The notes under the pieces are model-generated. The model had not been told where the DNA came from, ran no database searches, and worked only from the letters and a program-made list of their open reading frames with translations. This document shows, piece by piece, positions 8,628 to 16,796 of a stretch of 64,000 nt of DNA; position 1 is the stretch's first letter, and every line of letters begins with the position of its first letter. A program made the position numbers and the translations under genes. Where the stretch lies: assembly GCA_026418275.1 (NCBI GenBank), contig JAOABQ010000044.1, positions 1 to 64,000 of the forward strand, read 5' to 3'. This DNA comes from Clostridia bacterium (lineage in GTDB: Bacteria; Bacillota; Clostridia; Acetivibrionales; DSM-2933).

Positions 8628-9761
8628 ATGCTGAAAAGATACCTTATACTCATGATTGTTGTAATATGCATCGTATTATATATTGTTTTGAACCCGGGCA
8701 ATATTCCGGTTCCGGCTGAGAATATAGACATACCGACAGGTGTTGCAGTAGATCAGGTGAAATCAACTGAAGGAAGCAAAATGTATAAGATATCCATCGA
8801 TGTATATACATTCGGCAAGAAGGACCAGATCACAAACATGATAATCAGCGGAACGGGTCTCAATATGCCTGCTACCAGGGAGGCAAGGCAGTTAAAAAGC
8901 AACCATAGGTTTATCTACGGACTTCAGAAAGTGATCATATTCAGTGAGGAAGTTGCAAGAAGCAGCTTTAGGCAGTCACTGGACATGCTTTTTTCAAACC
9001 AGTTCATAAATGATATGGGCTGGCTTGCTGTTAGCAAAGGAAGAGCGTTGGACATACTTACGGTCAAAGTGGATGAATACCCGACTTCAGCTGATTTTAT
9101 CGAGGGTTTGATACAATTCAACAGGGATCAAAACTTTTATTCGGACAATTACAAGCTCTTGGACTCATATGTAAGAATAGATTCAGAGGGCAGGAATCTG
9201 GTTCTTCCCTGTATAGAAGCAAGAGATAACCGCGTGCAGGTATGCGGAGCAGCGGTGTTTGACAAGGATAAGCTAGCTGTAATGTTGAATTTGCAGGAAA
9301 CAAAAATCATGAACTTTCTTAGGGAAAACAATTCACGTGGAATACTGACACAGGAGAAAGGCATTGACAAGGTTGCTTCCTTATATGGTTCTTCAAAAAG
9401 GAAAATTAAATGCCAAAAAACAGATGGGAACAAATATAAATTCAATATAGATGTGGAGTTTAAGGGCGATGTGCTCACAAACAATATTTATGACAAGCTT
9501 CAGAAAAAACCTGACCAAATCGAAGCTTTTCAGAAGTCTATCGCCCAAGAAACAGAAGAGAAATGCAAGGAATTCATAGAGAAAATGCAGAAGGAATTCA
9601 AGGTGGATTGTCTGGAATTGGGGCGTGTTGCTGCAGCCAAGTATGGGCGGGGGACAGGAGCGGATTGGAGCAAGATAATTTCTGAATCGGAGATAAATAT
9701 AAGCGTTAAGGTGAAAGTGGACCGCTTTGGAAGGGGATCCTATAATTTTAAGGCAGATTAA
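8628..9761 (+). CDS. gerAC: spore germination protein Ger(x)C family (C subunit), no lipobox seen
   Basis: A 377-residue Ger(x)C protein, the C subunit of the germinant receptor. The N-terminus is a strong hydrophobic segment (residues 4-22) followed by the family's three-domain periplasm-side body; 'DMLFSNQFINDMGWLAVSKG' and the C-terminal 'VDCLELGRVAAAKY' region match the family. C subunits are normally lipoproteins, but the only early Cys (residue 14) is preceded by VVI rather than an L-x-[G/A]-C lipobox, so this one may be held by an uncleaved anchor. ATG follows AAGGGTGA, 11 bases after gerAA. Confidence 0.88.
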   Translation: MLKRYLILMIVVICIVLYIVLNPGNIPVPAENIDIPTGVAVDQVKSTEGSKMYKISIDVYTFGKKDQITNMIISGTGLNMPATREARQLKSNHRFIYGLQKVIIFSEEVARSSFRQSLDMLFSNQFINDMGWLAVSKGRALDILTVKVDEYPTSADFIEGLIQFNRDQNFYSDNYKLLDSYVRIDSEGRNLVLPCIEARDNRVQVCGAAVFDKDKLAVMLNLQETKIMNFLRENNSRGILTQEKGIDKVASLYGSSKRKIKCQKTDGNKYKFNIDVEFKGDVLTNNIYDKLQKKPDQIEAFQKSIAQETEEKCKEFIEKMQKEFKVDCLELGRVAAAKYGRGTGADWSKIISESEINISVKVKVDRFGRGSYNFKAD

Positions 9762-9878
9762 GAGCCAGGAATAAAGATTCTAGTAGATTAAAGCGGACGG
9801 TGGGCGATATTCAATATCAATAATTCTTTTGAATAAAACGCCGACTTCCCCAATTGCGTTTTTACGCAATTTCTGAGA

Positions 9879-9908
9879 AAAACAAAAACGCCGCAATCTC
9901 TTGCGACG
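9879..9908 (-). terminator. terminator after tRNA-fMet
   Basis: On the minus strand CGTCGCAA, loop GAGA and TTGCGGCG form a hairpin followed by TTTTTGTTTTT, 13 bases past the tRNA 3' end. Confidence 0.75.
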
Positions 9909-9921
9909 TCTACGTTTCATT

Positions 9922-9998
<77 letters not shown>

Positions 9999-10182
9999 AT
10001 ATTTAATTGGTTTCCCTTAACGCTTTACCAGTATAACACCATAGAGGATGTTTTGCAAGTATATTTTAAAAAATATTTTAAAGTAATTTTTACCAATCAA
10101 ACGATACTTGTCATAGCATAGTACAATATATGCAAACTCAATCAAATTGGAACCTGAATTTCGAATAAAACCTTAGATAATT

Positions 10183-10223
10183 GAAAAAGGTTCTAAATAT
10201 TCTCTTAGAATACGTAGAACCTT
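10183..10223 (-). terminator. terminator after tRNA-Leu
   Basis: Minus-strand AAGGTTCTA pairs with TAGAACCTT, with an inner ATTCT/AGAAT stem, and is followed by TTTTTC. It separates the two tRNA genes. Confidence 0.7.
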
Positions 10224-10231
10224 AAATATAT

Positions 10232-10320
10232 TGGTGCCGGAGACCGGAATCGAACCGGTACGGGTATCACTACCCGCAGGATTTTAAGTCCTGTGCGTCT
10301 GCCAGTTCCGCCACTCCGGC
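10232..10320 (-). tRNA. tRNA-Leu (TAA)
   Basis: An 89-base class II tRNA with a long variable arm (GGGTAGTGATACCC type) and encoded CCA. The anticodon loop is CTTAAAA, giving TAA (Leu, UUA/UUG). Acceptor GCCGGAG pairs with CTCCGGC. Confidence 0.95.
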
Positions 10321-10482
10321 ATCAGTATCATGTATTGGCGACTTTCATATTATAATATATTCGTATTTTCATGTCAATGTTAATTTTAAAATTATTTTTA
10401 TTAATTATATCCATTTTACTTCATGCAGGCAAAATCAAATAAACAAAATAATTACAATTGAATTTAATACGAAGAACAGAAA

Positions 10483-10911
10483 CTACATTTTAATCTGCGT
10501 AGCTTTTCTATAACCCCCGCTGCCCCTTTTGGACTCGAAATTCTTTTTGAGGTCATGCAATCTTTCATCGCTGTCTTTCATAAACTTGGCTAAACGATCT
10601 TCAAAAGAGAGGCCTCCAGAATTACCCTTGTTCCAGTCAAGTTCTGCGGGCTTACTCGACTTTATTTTGGGTTTAGGTTCTGACGCTTTTTTTATGGACA
10701 AGCTAACTTTACCGTTTTTGTCTACCGAGATAATTCTAACTTTTACTACCTGACTTTCTTTTAAGTGCTCATTAATGTCCCGAACATATTCCTCGGCAAT
10801 TTCGGAAATATGAACCAGACCTGTTTTTCCATCCGGCAGTTGAATGAAGGCTCCAAAATTTGTAATGCTAGATACCTTTCCTTCAACTATTTGTCCTACC
10901 TCAACCAGCAT
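10483..10911 (-). CDS. S1 RNA-binding domain protein (YabR-like)
   Basis: A 142-residue protein. Residues about 1-75 are an S1 OB-fold: 'VGQIVEGKVSSITNFGAFI', then 'GLVHISEIAEEYV' and 'VKVRIISVD'. The C-terminal half is Lys/Ser-rich and probably disordered. S1 proteins of this type bind RNA and are linked to the ribosome or polynucleotide phosphorylase in Bacillus. The start MLVEVGQ at 10911 is preceded by AAGGGGGA; the frame extends 22 codons upstream without homology. It closes the conserved mazG-hup-S4-yabP-yabQ-divIC-S1 block. Confidence 0.87.
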   Translation of the reverse strand: MLVEVGQIVEGKVSSITNFGAFIQLPDGKTGLVHISEIAEEYVRDINEHLKESQVVKVRIISVDKNGKVSLSIKKASEPKPKIKSSKPAELDWNKGNSGGLSFEDRLAKFMKDSDERLHDLKKNFESKRGSGGYRKATQIKM

Positions 10912-11010
10912 AAACCCAAAAATCCCCCTTGAATGATAGAGTAATTCGATTATATAGCATGCAAAACATTTCGTCAAGCGTTAAGTAAAGGGATTGTGAG
11001 AAACTTGCAA

Positions 11011-11289
11011 TTATTTGTTGATGTCAACAAATACCCGCTCTCCCTGTTTAACCATTCCAAGTTTTTGCCGAGCTAGTTTTTCAACATACTCGTCGCTTTG
11101 AATAGCTTCTTTCTGCTTTTGGAGCTGTTCCTTTTTTTTAGTTTCTTCAGTAATCTTAGTCTGCAGTTTTACATATTCATTTTTTTGTGTGGAAAAGATT
11201 TTTTCCTGACCAATAAATAAATACGACAAGTAAATGATTAAAACGCCTACCACAATAAGACCGATTTTTGAACTTTTTTCTTTTTTCAT
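11011..11289 (-). CDS. divIC: septum formation initiator DivIC/FtsB family
   Basis: A 92-residue bitopic protein: short Lys-rich cytoplasmic tail, one membrane segment (about 9-27), a coiled coil (about 36-68) and the conserved 'EKLARQKLGMVKQGERVF' end of the FtsB/DivIC family. It forms a complex with FtsL and DivIB/FtsQ that activates septal peptidoglycan synthesis. ATG follows GAGGGATAAAA. Its position next to yabQ and the S1 gene is the usual one in Firmicutes. Confidence 0.9.
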   Translation of the reverse strand: MKKEKSSKIGLIVVGVLIIYLSYLFIGQEKIFSTQKNEYVKLQTKITEETKKKEQLQKQKEAIQSDEYVEKLARQKLGMVKQGERVFVDINK

Positions 11290-11442
11290 TTTTATCCCTC
11301 ACAAAATTAAATTTATCCTTTGTATAATTCGTTTTTTCATAAATGATCTCTTATGGCAGTAACCATAAAAATGAAAGAACACAAGGGATGAATACCAAAA
11401 CTAAAATTATTATTCTACGTAAAACATGTAAAATCCTTCTTT

Positions 11443-11952
11443 TTATATTTTTTTTCTTACATTTTTTAGTATCTTTAAATTTCTATAAAACTTGGAAGCA
11501 TTATTTTTGCCAACCCGTTTGGCGGCCCTCATGAACTTTTTCAAAATTTTATAAATAAATCTACAAGGGACTCTTAAAATCTTATAGGCTACTTTTATAG
11601 GATAAGTAATGATTGTAAAGATTGTTTTAATAACCTTGCAAATAACCTGTATTGTAGTAATGGATATCTTTACAACTGCTTTACTTAAGAGCAGAATATA
11701 AAGGATTGCTCCCAGTATAGTCCCAAAAAGGATAAAGCCCCGAACTTCGCCTTCATTGCTATAGTATACTATGGCAAACATAACGATAGCAACAAGAATC
11801 CAAAATAAAAGGTCCTCGAGATAAATAAACAGGGTACTGGTATTGATTGCCTTTCTCTTAATTCTAAAAAGATCGTAAATAAAAGGAATTATCATTCCAC
11901 CTACAACGGATAATAGAAAAATATATGCTTCGTCACTTATCGATATCGGCAA
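11443..11952 (-). CDS. yabQ: spore cortex biosynthesis protein YabQ
   Basis: A 169-residue membrane protein with three or four hydrophobic segments in residues 8-110 and a basic tail. The opening 'DEAYIFLLSVVGGMIIPFIYD' region (first part) and 'DLFRIKRK' match YabQ, a mother-cell protein needed for cortex formation. Start is TTG at 11952; the ribosome site AAAAGG overlaps the yabP stop, 16 bases upstream, so the two are coupled. Known relatives are sigma-E controlled; I did not locate the promoter. Confidence 0.85.
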   Translation of the reverse strand: MPISISDEAYIFLLSVVGGMIIPFIYDLFRIKRKAINTSTLFIYLEDLLFWILVAIVMFAIVYYSNEGEVRGFILFGTILGAILYILLLSKAVVKISITTIQVICKVIKTIFTIITYPIKVAYKILRVPCRFIYKILKKFMRAAKRVGKNNASKFYRNLKILKNVRKKI

Positions 11953-11967
11953 CTAAACCACAACCTT

Positions 11968-12267
11968 TTACTTGAACATTCTGCCAAGGAATCCCAATCC
12001 CTTAGACTTGGATGACTCTTTATCGCTGTACTCACAACTGGAGACCAGACCCTCGATGATCAATTCGGAATTATCAAGATTTAGTTTATTGATATGCAGA
12101 TCTTCTCCGTTAATGATTAAAACTCCGAGTTCTGTATCTACTACCACACATTCGTCATTAAAACTTTCAACGTCAAGAACTCCTGATATAGATAGCTTTT
12201 CTCTATTTTCCAGGATTAAATTCTGTGTTTTGGGTTTTGTCATTTTTTTATCATCGGATATAGCCAT
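11968..12267 (-). CDS. yabP: sporulation protein YabP
   Basis: A 99-residue YabP/YqfC-family protein with the typical beta-rich core 'NREKLSISGVLDVESFNDE' and 'TELGVLIINGEDLHINKLN'. YabP works with YabQ in spore cortex assembly in the mother cell. The start is the ATG at 12267, with GGAGGT six bases away; a longer frame upstream has no ribosome site. A Ser/Lys/Gly tail ends the protein. Confidence 0.88.
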   Translation of the reverse strand: MAISDDKKMTKPKTQNLILENREKLSISGVLDVESFNDECVVVDTELGVLIINGEDLHINKLNLDNSELIIEGLVSSCEYSDKESSKSKGLGFLGRMFK

Positions 12268-12472
12268 TACGCGCACCTCCATTTTTATGATTAATAAAAT
12301 AGATATGCATGTACATCCGGAAAAATGCATAAAAAATCCCTTATACTCTTTAAGATAACCAAAGCGGGAAGGGAATTTAGCTTGAAAACAACCGCTAAAC
12401 ACAGGTATTTCGCTTGCAGCAAATAACTTGTTTTATATTTGGATAACTAAAGAATAAGGGACTATATGATCT

Positions 12473-12712
12473 TTATTTTAAAATATACATTTCCTTGGAT
12501 TCAGCTTTGGATACGTGTTCAGAGATTGAAAGAATTTCCACTTTGGTAGTTGAATTGCCGAATTGTATTTCAATCAAATCTCCAACCTTTACTTCACTTC
12601 CGGGCTTGGCAGTTTTGTCATTGATTTTAACACGGCCCTGCTCGCACATTTCATTTGCAACCGTGCGCCGTTTTATGAGTCTGGAGACTTTGAGATATTT
12701 GTCGATTCTCAT
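12473..12712 (-). CDS. rqcP: S4-domain RNA-binding protein (RqcP/YabO-like)
   Basis: A 79-residue protein that is almost entirely one S4 domain: 'MRIDKYLKVSRLIKRRTVAN', then 'GRVKINDKTAKPGSEVKVGD'. This is the RqcP (YabO, HslR-like) family. In Bacillus it holds tRNA on the obstructed 50S subunit during C-terminal alanine tailing in ribosome quality control with RqcH. ATG at 12712 follows GGAGGTATTCCC. It lies between hup and yabP, the usual Firmicutes order. Confidence 0.88.
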   Translation of the reverse strand: MRIDKYLKVSRLIKRRTVANEMCEQGRVKINDKTAKPGSEVKVGDLIEIQFGNSTTKVEILSISEHVSKAESKEMYILK

Positions 12713-12864
12713 TGGGAATACCTCCTTAATTAAGATGAAAAAATTATATTGCCAAAGAATTCGATTGTTTTTATTTACCACATTGTTTTCGGTTTACAGC
12801 TTTAAAGTTCAAAATTAATGTTATCAAAAGGCTAAAAAATTTACAAGCAGGAAGTAAAATAAGT

Positions 12865-12893
12865 AAAGGGCTGCCTTTTAGACAGCCCTCTTT
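12865..12893 (-). terminator. hairpin after the HU gene
   Basis: AGGGCTG and CAGCCCT flank a short loop; on the minus strand the stem is followed by TTTACTTATTTT. It would end the HU transcript before the S4 gene. Confidence 0.6.
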
Positions 12894-12959
12894 AAGGAAT
12901 CATTGAGAGTATATTTATCATTCTTAAGTCGTTTAAATCATTGTTTTAAAAGAGCGTGA

Positions 12960-13238
12960 TTACTCTTTATTTACCATATCCTTTAAAGCCTTTCCAACCT
13001 TGAAAATTGGAGATTTGGAAGCTGGAATGCTAATCTCTTCCTTCGTCTGGGGATTTCTACCCTTCCTTGCTGCCCTTTCTCTTACCTCAAAGGAGCCGAA
13101 GCCGATAAGCTGAACCTTATCTCCTTTAACAAGAGCTTCTTCAACACTTTCCAAAAAAGCATTCAATGCTTTTTCTGCATCCTTTTTGGACAGATCGCTT
13201 TTTTCTGATATGCTTGTGATTAATTCTGATTTATTCAT
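12960..13238 (-). CDS. hup: HU-family DNA-binding protein
   Basis: A 92-residue histone-like protein with the full HU fold: N-terminal '[20 protein letters not shown]', '[22 protein letters not shown]' (first part of the beta arm), '[17 protein letters not shown]' end. HU dimers bend and compact DNA. ATG follows AAGGAGGAAAAATA. It is in the standard block between mazG and the S4 gene, with a terminator-like hairpin after it. Confidence 0.95.
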   Translation of the reverse strand: MNKSELITSISEKSDLSKKDAEKALNAFLESVEEALVKGDKVQLIGFGSFEVRERAARKGRNPQTKEEISIPASKSPIFKVGKALKDMVNKE

Positions 13239-13256
13239 TATTTTTCCTCCTTATGT

Positions 13257-13433
13257 TTAAAGATAAATTGCATAGTATTTCCGTAACCTGTTGATTTCAC
13301 TTAAACCCTTGATATAAGTGTCATTGTCATCATTATGTATTACTAGGAACTTCTTTATGCAATTTTCTTCATTTGAAAATTTTAACAGGACATCTCTTGC
13401 TATTCTTCTTCCGGTCCAGGAGATCCACTCCAT
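13257..13433 (-). CDS. possible small protein between mazG and hup
   Basis: A 58-codon frame (ATG 13433, TAA 13257-13259) ends just before the HU ribosome site. The product is hydrophilic, opens MEWISWTGRRIARDVLL and ends RLRKYYAIYL, without Cys or membrane segments. There is no strong Shine-Dalgarno sequence, and an in-frame TAG lies five codons upstream of the ATG. It is the only candidate on this strand in the 300-base gap. It could be real or a chance frame. Confidence 0.25.
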   Translation of the reverse strand: MEWISWTGRRIARDVLLKFSNEENCIKKFLVIHNDDNDTYIKGLSEINRLRKYYAIYL

Positions 13434-13540
13434 TGTTAGTCGGCAGAGCTATTTGATCATGATGCATCAATGGCTAAAGGAAACTGCCTGGAAAACAAAT
13501 TGTATAAAAATTAATTTTAGTTTTTAAATACCTCCCTTCT

Positions 13541-14347
13541 TCATGTTTGTTTTTTTTCTTCAGAAAAATGTGCTTTTGCCTTATCCCATAACGCATCCAT
13601 TTCTGTCAAGGTCATATCCTGAAGCTGCCTGCCGGCTTTTATGCTTTCTTGCTCCACATATTCAAAACGCTTGATGAATTTGTTAATTGTACTTGTTAAA
13701 GCAAGTTCAGGCTGCACTTTCAGAAATCTGGAGAGGTTGACAAGTGAAAACAGCACATCGCCCATCTCATCAGTTATTCTTTCCATGTTTTTACTATTGT
13801 ATACATCCTTTAATTCATTTAATTCTTCTTCTACCTTTTTGAAAACATCCTCTATGTTGTCCCAATCGAATCCGATCTGGGCAGCTTTTTGCTGAACCTT
13901 AAAACTTCTCATGAGGGCAGGGAGGTTGGAGGGGACATCCTTCAGAACCCCTGTCTGGTTTTGAATTCCCTTTTCCTTCTTTTTAATGGCTTCCCAGTTG
14001 TCTACCACATCATCTGCTGTTTTTGCAATATCATTTCCGAAAACGTGGGTATGCCGGAGCACCATTTTGCGGCTGATTCCGGTGATTACGTCTTCCATAT
14101 CAAATGTTTTTTCTTCCGCACCAATCTGGGCATGAAAAACAATTTGAAGGAGCAAATCTCCTAATTCTTCACAGAGCCTCTTTTTATCATTCAAATCGAT
14201 GACTTCCAAAACCTCATAGGTTTCTTCTATAAGATATCTTTTCAGGCTTTCATGTGTTTGTTCCCGGTCCCAGGGGCAGCCGTTTTCGCTTCTTAAAAGC
14301 TTCATGATGTCCACAAGGTCTGAAAAACTATACCGTTCCTTTAGCAT
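13541..14347 (-). CDS. mazG: nucleoside triphosphate pyrophosphohydrolase MazG
   Basis: A 268-residue protein, the size of E. coli MazG, without the methylase-like domain of the longer Bacillus form. It has two MazG domains; the first carries 'CPWDREQTHESLKRYLIEE', 'YEVLEVID' and 'EELGDLLLQIVFHA', and the second 'EEELNELKD' and 'DEMGDVLFSLVNLSRF', giving the ExxE-ExxD metal-binding pattern. It hydrolyses (d)NTPs to monophosphates and removes aberrant nucleotides or lowers (p)ppGpp. Start at 14347 follows AAGGAGAAACAGT; a 28-codon upstream extension is unlikely. Confidence 0.93.
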   Translation of the reverse strand: MLKERYSFSDLVDIMKLLRSENGCPWDREQTHESLKRYLIEETYEVLEVIDLNDKKRLCEELGDLLLQIVFHAQIGAEEKTFDMEDVITGISRKMVLRHTHVFGNDIAKTADDVVDNWEAIKKKEKGIQNQTGVLKDVPSNLPALMRSFKVQQKAAQIGFDWDNIEDVFKKVEEELNELKDVYNSKNMERITDEMGDVLFSLVNLSRFLKVQPELALTSTINKFIKRFEYVEQESIKAGRQLQDMTLTEMDALWDKAKAHFSEEKKQT

Positions 14348-14576
14348 ACTGTTTCTCCTTAGAAGAATTTGATGGTTATACTGAATTTGCATCAGAGCAG
14401 CTAATTCCCTCTTTAAAAAGGTATGCTTCACAGCGATGGAGGGTGGAATAAGCCTATTTCAAATGCAAATGAGTATTCCATGCATTATTTTTACATGATT
14501 TTAACTTGTTTAACCTATATTTTCCGATATTTTTTAAAATATTTCAAGGTGTATATGAAAAATACGCGGATCCAAT

Positions 14577-14612
14577 AAAAAACGCTAATAGATTATTTCT
14601 ATTAACGTTTTA
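14577..14612 (-). terminator. terminator after the ligase operon
   Basis: Minus-strand AAAACGTTAATAGA pairs with TCTATTAGCGTTTT, followed by TTATTGG. It lies 36 bases past the ligase stop. Confidence 0.7.
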
Positions 14613-14647
14613 AGTGATTTTTCTATGATTCTATTTTTAAATTATAA

Positions 14648-16087
14648 CTACCCAACTTTAACCCAACCCTTTTTAACGTTTTCTTCGATAAATTTTTGAG
14701 CCAGGGACAAGATTTGATCTTTATTGTTGGAAACCCGGATTTCCCTTTGCAGAGGGTCTTTTCTTTCAGAGCTGAAGTTGGTGTAATGCATTACATACGC
14801 AGGAAAACTTGGGTCAAAATCTTCCTTATTGGTTTTCCAGACCATAAATTTTAAGACCATCAGCTTGCCCTTGCTTTCTTTTTTATAGACCTCCCTAAAA
14901 AGAACCTGACTTTTTGGCAGTTCCTTATATTTACATCCGGAGGGATCTTCCTCCACATAGATAAGATCGGTTATTTGACCAAAGCGGACATCTTCAAAAT
15001 GTGCTTTTTTGTCTTCCCGGATTCTTATATACATAGGATAAATAAAGCTGATTCCGGGCACAGAGGATAAAACTTTGAATTTGGCATCCTCAATCTTAAG
15101 TACCGGGTTTGTTATTTTGGTATTTCCCGTATCGGTCAGGATATCATTAAAGCTTAGTTCGATAATAAGCTCGGGTTTTACCATTCGGAAAGCAACATGG
15201 TTGGAATCGGCTTCAATATATTGAGAGTCCATATGCATGGATGAAAGCTTTTGCAAGAGGCTTTTTCTTTCCTCATCGGTAAAGCCGTTTCCGGTTTTGC
15301 CGACGATTTGGTAGCAGCTTTCATCTGTCATCAGTGCAAGCAGCAATGTCCTGATCTGGCCCTTTTGATCTCCGGTTCCCTCAGTATATCCAATCACTAA
15401 AGCATCTACCGTATGGGTTGGCTTTACCTTGTAAATGAGGGGAAGGTCGCACCTTATTACCAGACCTTCTGCGTTTTCCTCGGTTACCCACCGGTTGAAA
15501 GCATCCAGGATTTCGCTCTTGGAAGCAGCTTTTACCATATCTACCGGTTTAACCATAGGCGAAGAAGAGAAAAGGTCCTGTAATTTTGAGTAAGTATCTT
15601 CATAGCAGCTAGATTTAAACGGCTCTCCATTGAGCTCAAGCACATCGAAAGGAGCAAGGCATAATTTATGCATTTCCTCTTCCTTGGAAAGTGCAGAAAG
15701 TACGTCAAAAACACGTGTTCTGCCATTATCTTCGCATACATATAGTTCGGCGGGGATTACCGCAGATTTTATTCCTTGTGACTTTAATTCTTTTCCGGCC
15801 TCTTCAGTGCAAGGCAAGCCCATCCTGACCTTTCCGCCGGTATTGATGATAAAAGCCTTTTCGCCGTCAAAAAAGAGAACATTCATTTCACCATCCAGCT
15901 TTTTGGTAATACAGAATTTGCTGCCTCCGATTCTTGAATCGATCTGGCTCGGATTAATGGAAATAAAACTCTTGCAAACTCTTCTTTTATAGTTGGATGA
16001 AACAACCGCTGTTTCTTCATCTACCGCATCTATTTTACCTTCGAAATAGCCTTTTGCCCTTTGAAGTTTATCGTCATAAAGCTTCAT
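14648..16087 (-). CDS. ATP-dependent DNA-ligase-like nucleotidyltransferase with extra C-terminal domain
   Basis: A 479-residue covalent nucleotidyltransferase. Motif I KLDG places the AMP-accepting Lys at 63; motif III Glu is at 114 (PAELYV), IIIa is the FDVL at 147-150, motif IV EGLVIR at 207-212 and motif V YKVKP has Lys220/222. An OB-fold follows (about 225-375), including 'TGNGFTDEE' and 'YIRIREDKKAHFEDVRFGQ', as in ATP-dependent DNA ligases. Residues about 380-479 are an added domain I do not recognise. No Ku, polymerase or nuclease domain is fused. Its ATG overlaps the stop of the upstream gene by one base, with AAGGGGG inside that gene, so translation is coupled. Whether it joins DNA or RNA cannot be told from sequence. 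Confidence 0.85.
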   Translation of the reverse strand: MKLYDDKLQRAKGYFEGKIDAVDEETAVVSSNYKRRVCKSFISINPSQIDSRIGGSKFCITKKLDGEMNVLFFDGEKAFIINTGGKVRMGLPCTEEAGKELKSQGIKSAVIPAELYVCEDNGRTRVFDVLSALSKEEEMHKLCLAPFDVLELNGEPFKSSCYEDTYSKLQDLFSSSPMVKPVDMVKAASKSEILDAFNRWVTEENAEGLVIRCDLPLIYKVKPTHTVDALVIGYTEGTGDQKGQIRTLLLALMTDESCYQIVGKTGNGFTDEERKSLLQKLSSMHMDSQYIEADSNHVAFRMVKPELIIELSFNDILTDTGNTKITNPVLKIEDAKFKVLSSVPGISFIYPMYIRIREDKKAHFEDVRFGQITDLIYVEEDPSGCKYKELPKSQVLFREVYKKESKGKLMVLKFMVWKTNKEDFDPSFPAYVMHYTNFSSERKDPLQREIRVSNNKDQILSLAQKFIEENVKKGWVKVG

Positions 16088-16785
16088 TATTCCAACCCCC
16101 TTAACTCTAAATTTGTTAGGTGGAGGATAAGGATGTATTTATCATCTTTTACCCGTCCTTCCAAAAACCCTCTATAAGGGGTGCCGCCTCCGGTGAGGAT
16201 GATGGGATCTGTTCCCTTTTTACCGCCGCCGACCAGCATCATGGAATTGGATTCCGAGAGGTTTTTGGCCATTTCGTAGAGAAAATCATATGTAAGCCCA
16301 TTAACATGCTTGATTTGATATTTCCTGGAGAAGACGAATTTCCTCACTGCGGTCTCTTTCGGAATTTTTTTGCCTGTCCACTGAAGAGGAATTTCACCTA
16401 AAAGATTACTTTCAGTTTTGGAAAGATCTCTTCTGCTCTTCTCAGTTCCATCCGGATTTTTAACGACTTCGATGAGATTGACCGAATACGCGATTTGATT
16501 TCCCCTATTGATGTACAATTTTTTTGTAGTATTGATAAATTTTCCTGCCATTTCTATATCCACTTCCGGATCTTCATTTATGATCGCTTCACCAAGGTGG
16601 GTCAAACCTCCGAATTTTTCAGCCAGTACTTCTTCATTTACCGACAGGGTACCCTTCAGAATACGCACACTTTTCTTCGGAGTTCCATCTTTTAAAACAT
16701 AGGATAACCTGCTTTTTAATTGTTTGCTTTCAAAGCCTACTTCTGCATCCCTTTTGCGGTCATTGGATAGGTTGATTGTTCTCAT
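16087..16785 (-). CDS. unrecognised protein, middle gene of the ligase operon
   Basis: A 232-residue soluble protein with no signal or membrane segment. It is rich in charged residues and predicted beta strands, has a 'LVGGGKKGTDPIILTGGG' Gly-rich loop near residues 184-201 and ends with alternating hydrophobic strands. I do not recognise the family; it shows no clear Ku, nuclease or kinase motif. ATG follows GTAGGAGGAATTTAA. The gene is 11 bases after the first gene of the operon and overlaps the ligase start by one base, so it most likely works with the ligase in a fixed ratio. Confidence 0.8.
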   Translation of the reverse strand: MRTINLSNDRKRDAEVGFESKQLKSRLSYVLKDGTPKKSVRILKGTLSVNEEVLAEKFGGLTHLGEAIINEDPEVDIEMAGKFINTTKKLYINRGNQIAYSVNLIEVVKNPDGTEKSRRDLSKTESNLLGEIPLQWTGKKIPKETAVRKFVFSRKYQIKHVNGLTYDFLYEMAKNLSESNSMMLVGGGKKGTDPIILTGGGTPYRGFLEGRVKDDKYILILHLTNLELRGLE

Positions 16786-16796
16786 TTAAATTCCTC

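Noticed and set aside
13318..13527. Plus-strand frame between hup and mazG
   Set aside because: No ribosome site or recognisable product; it is opposite to the flanking operon direction.
13541..14347. MazEF-type toxin-antitoxin system at mazG
   Set aside because: MazG is a housekeeping pyrophosphohydrolase in its usual Firmicutes context; no mazE or mazF is nearby.
14577..14612. Palindrome considered as an insertion-sequence end
   Set aside because: It is a simple terminator hairpin with a T-rich tail just past a stop codon, and has no partner repeat.
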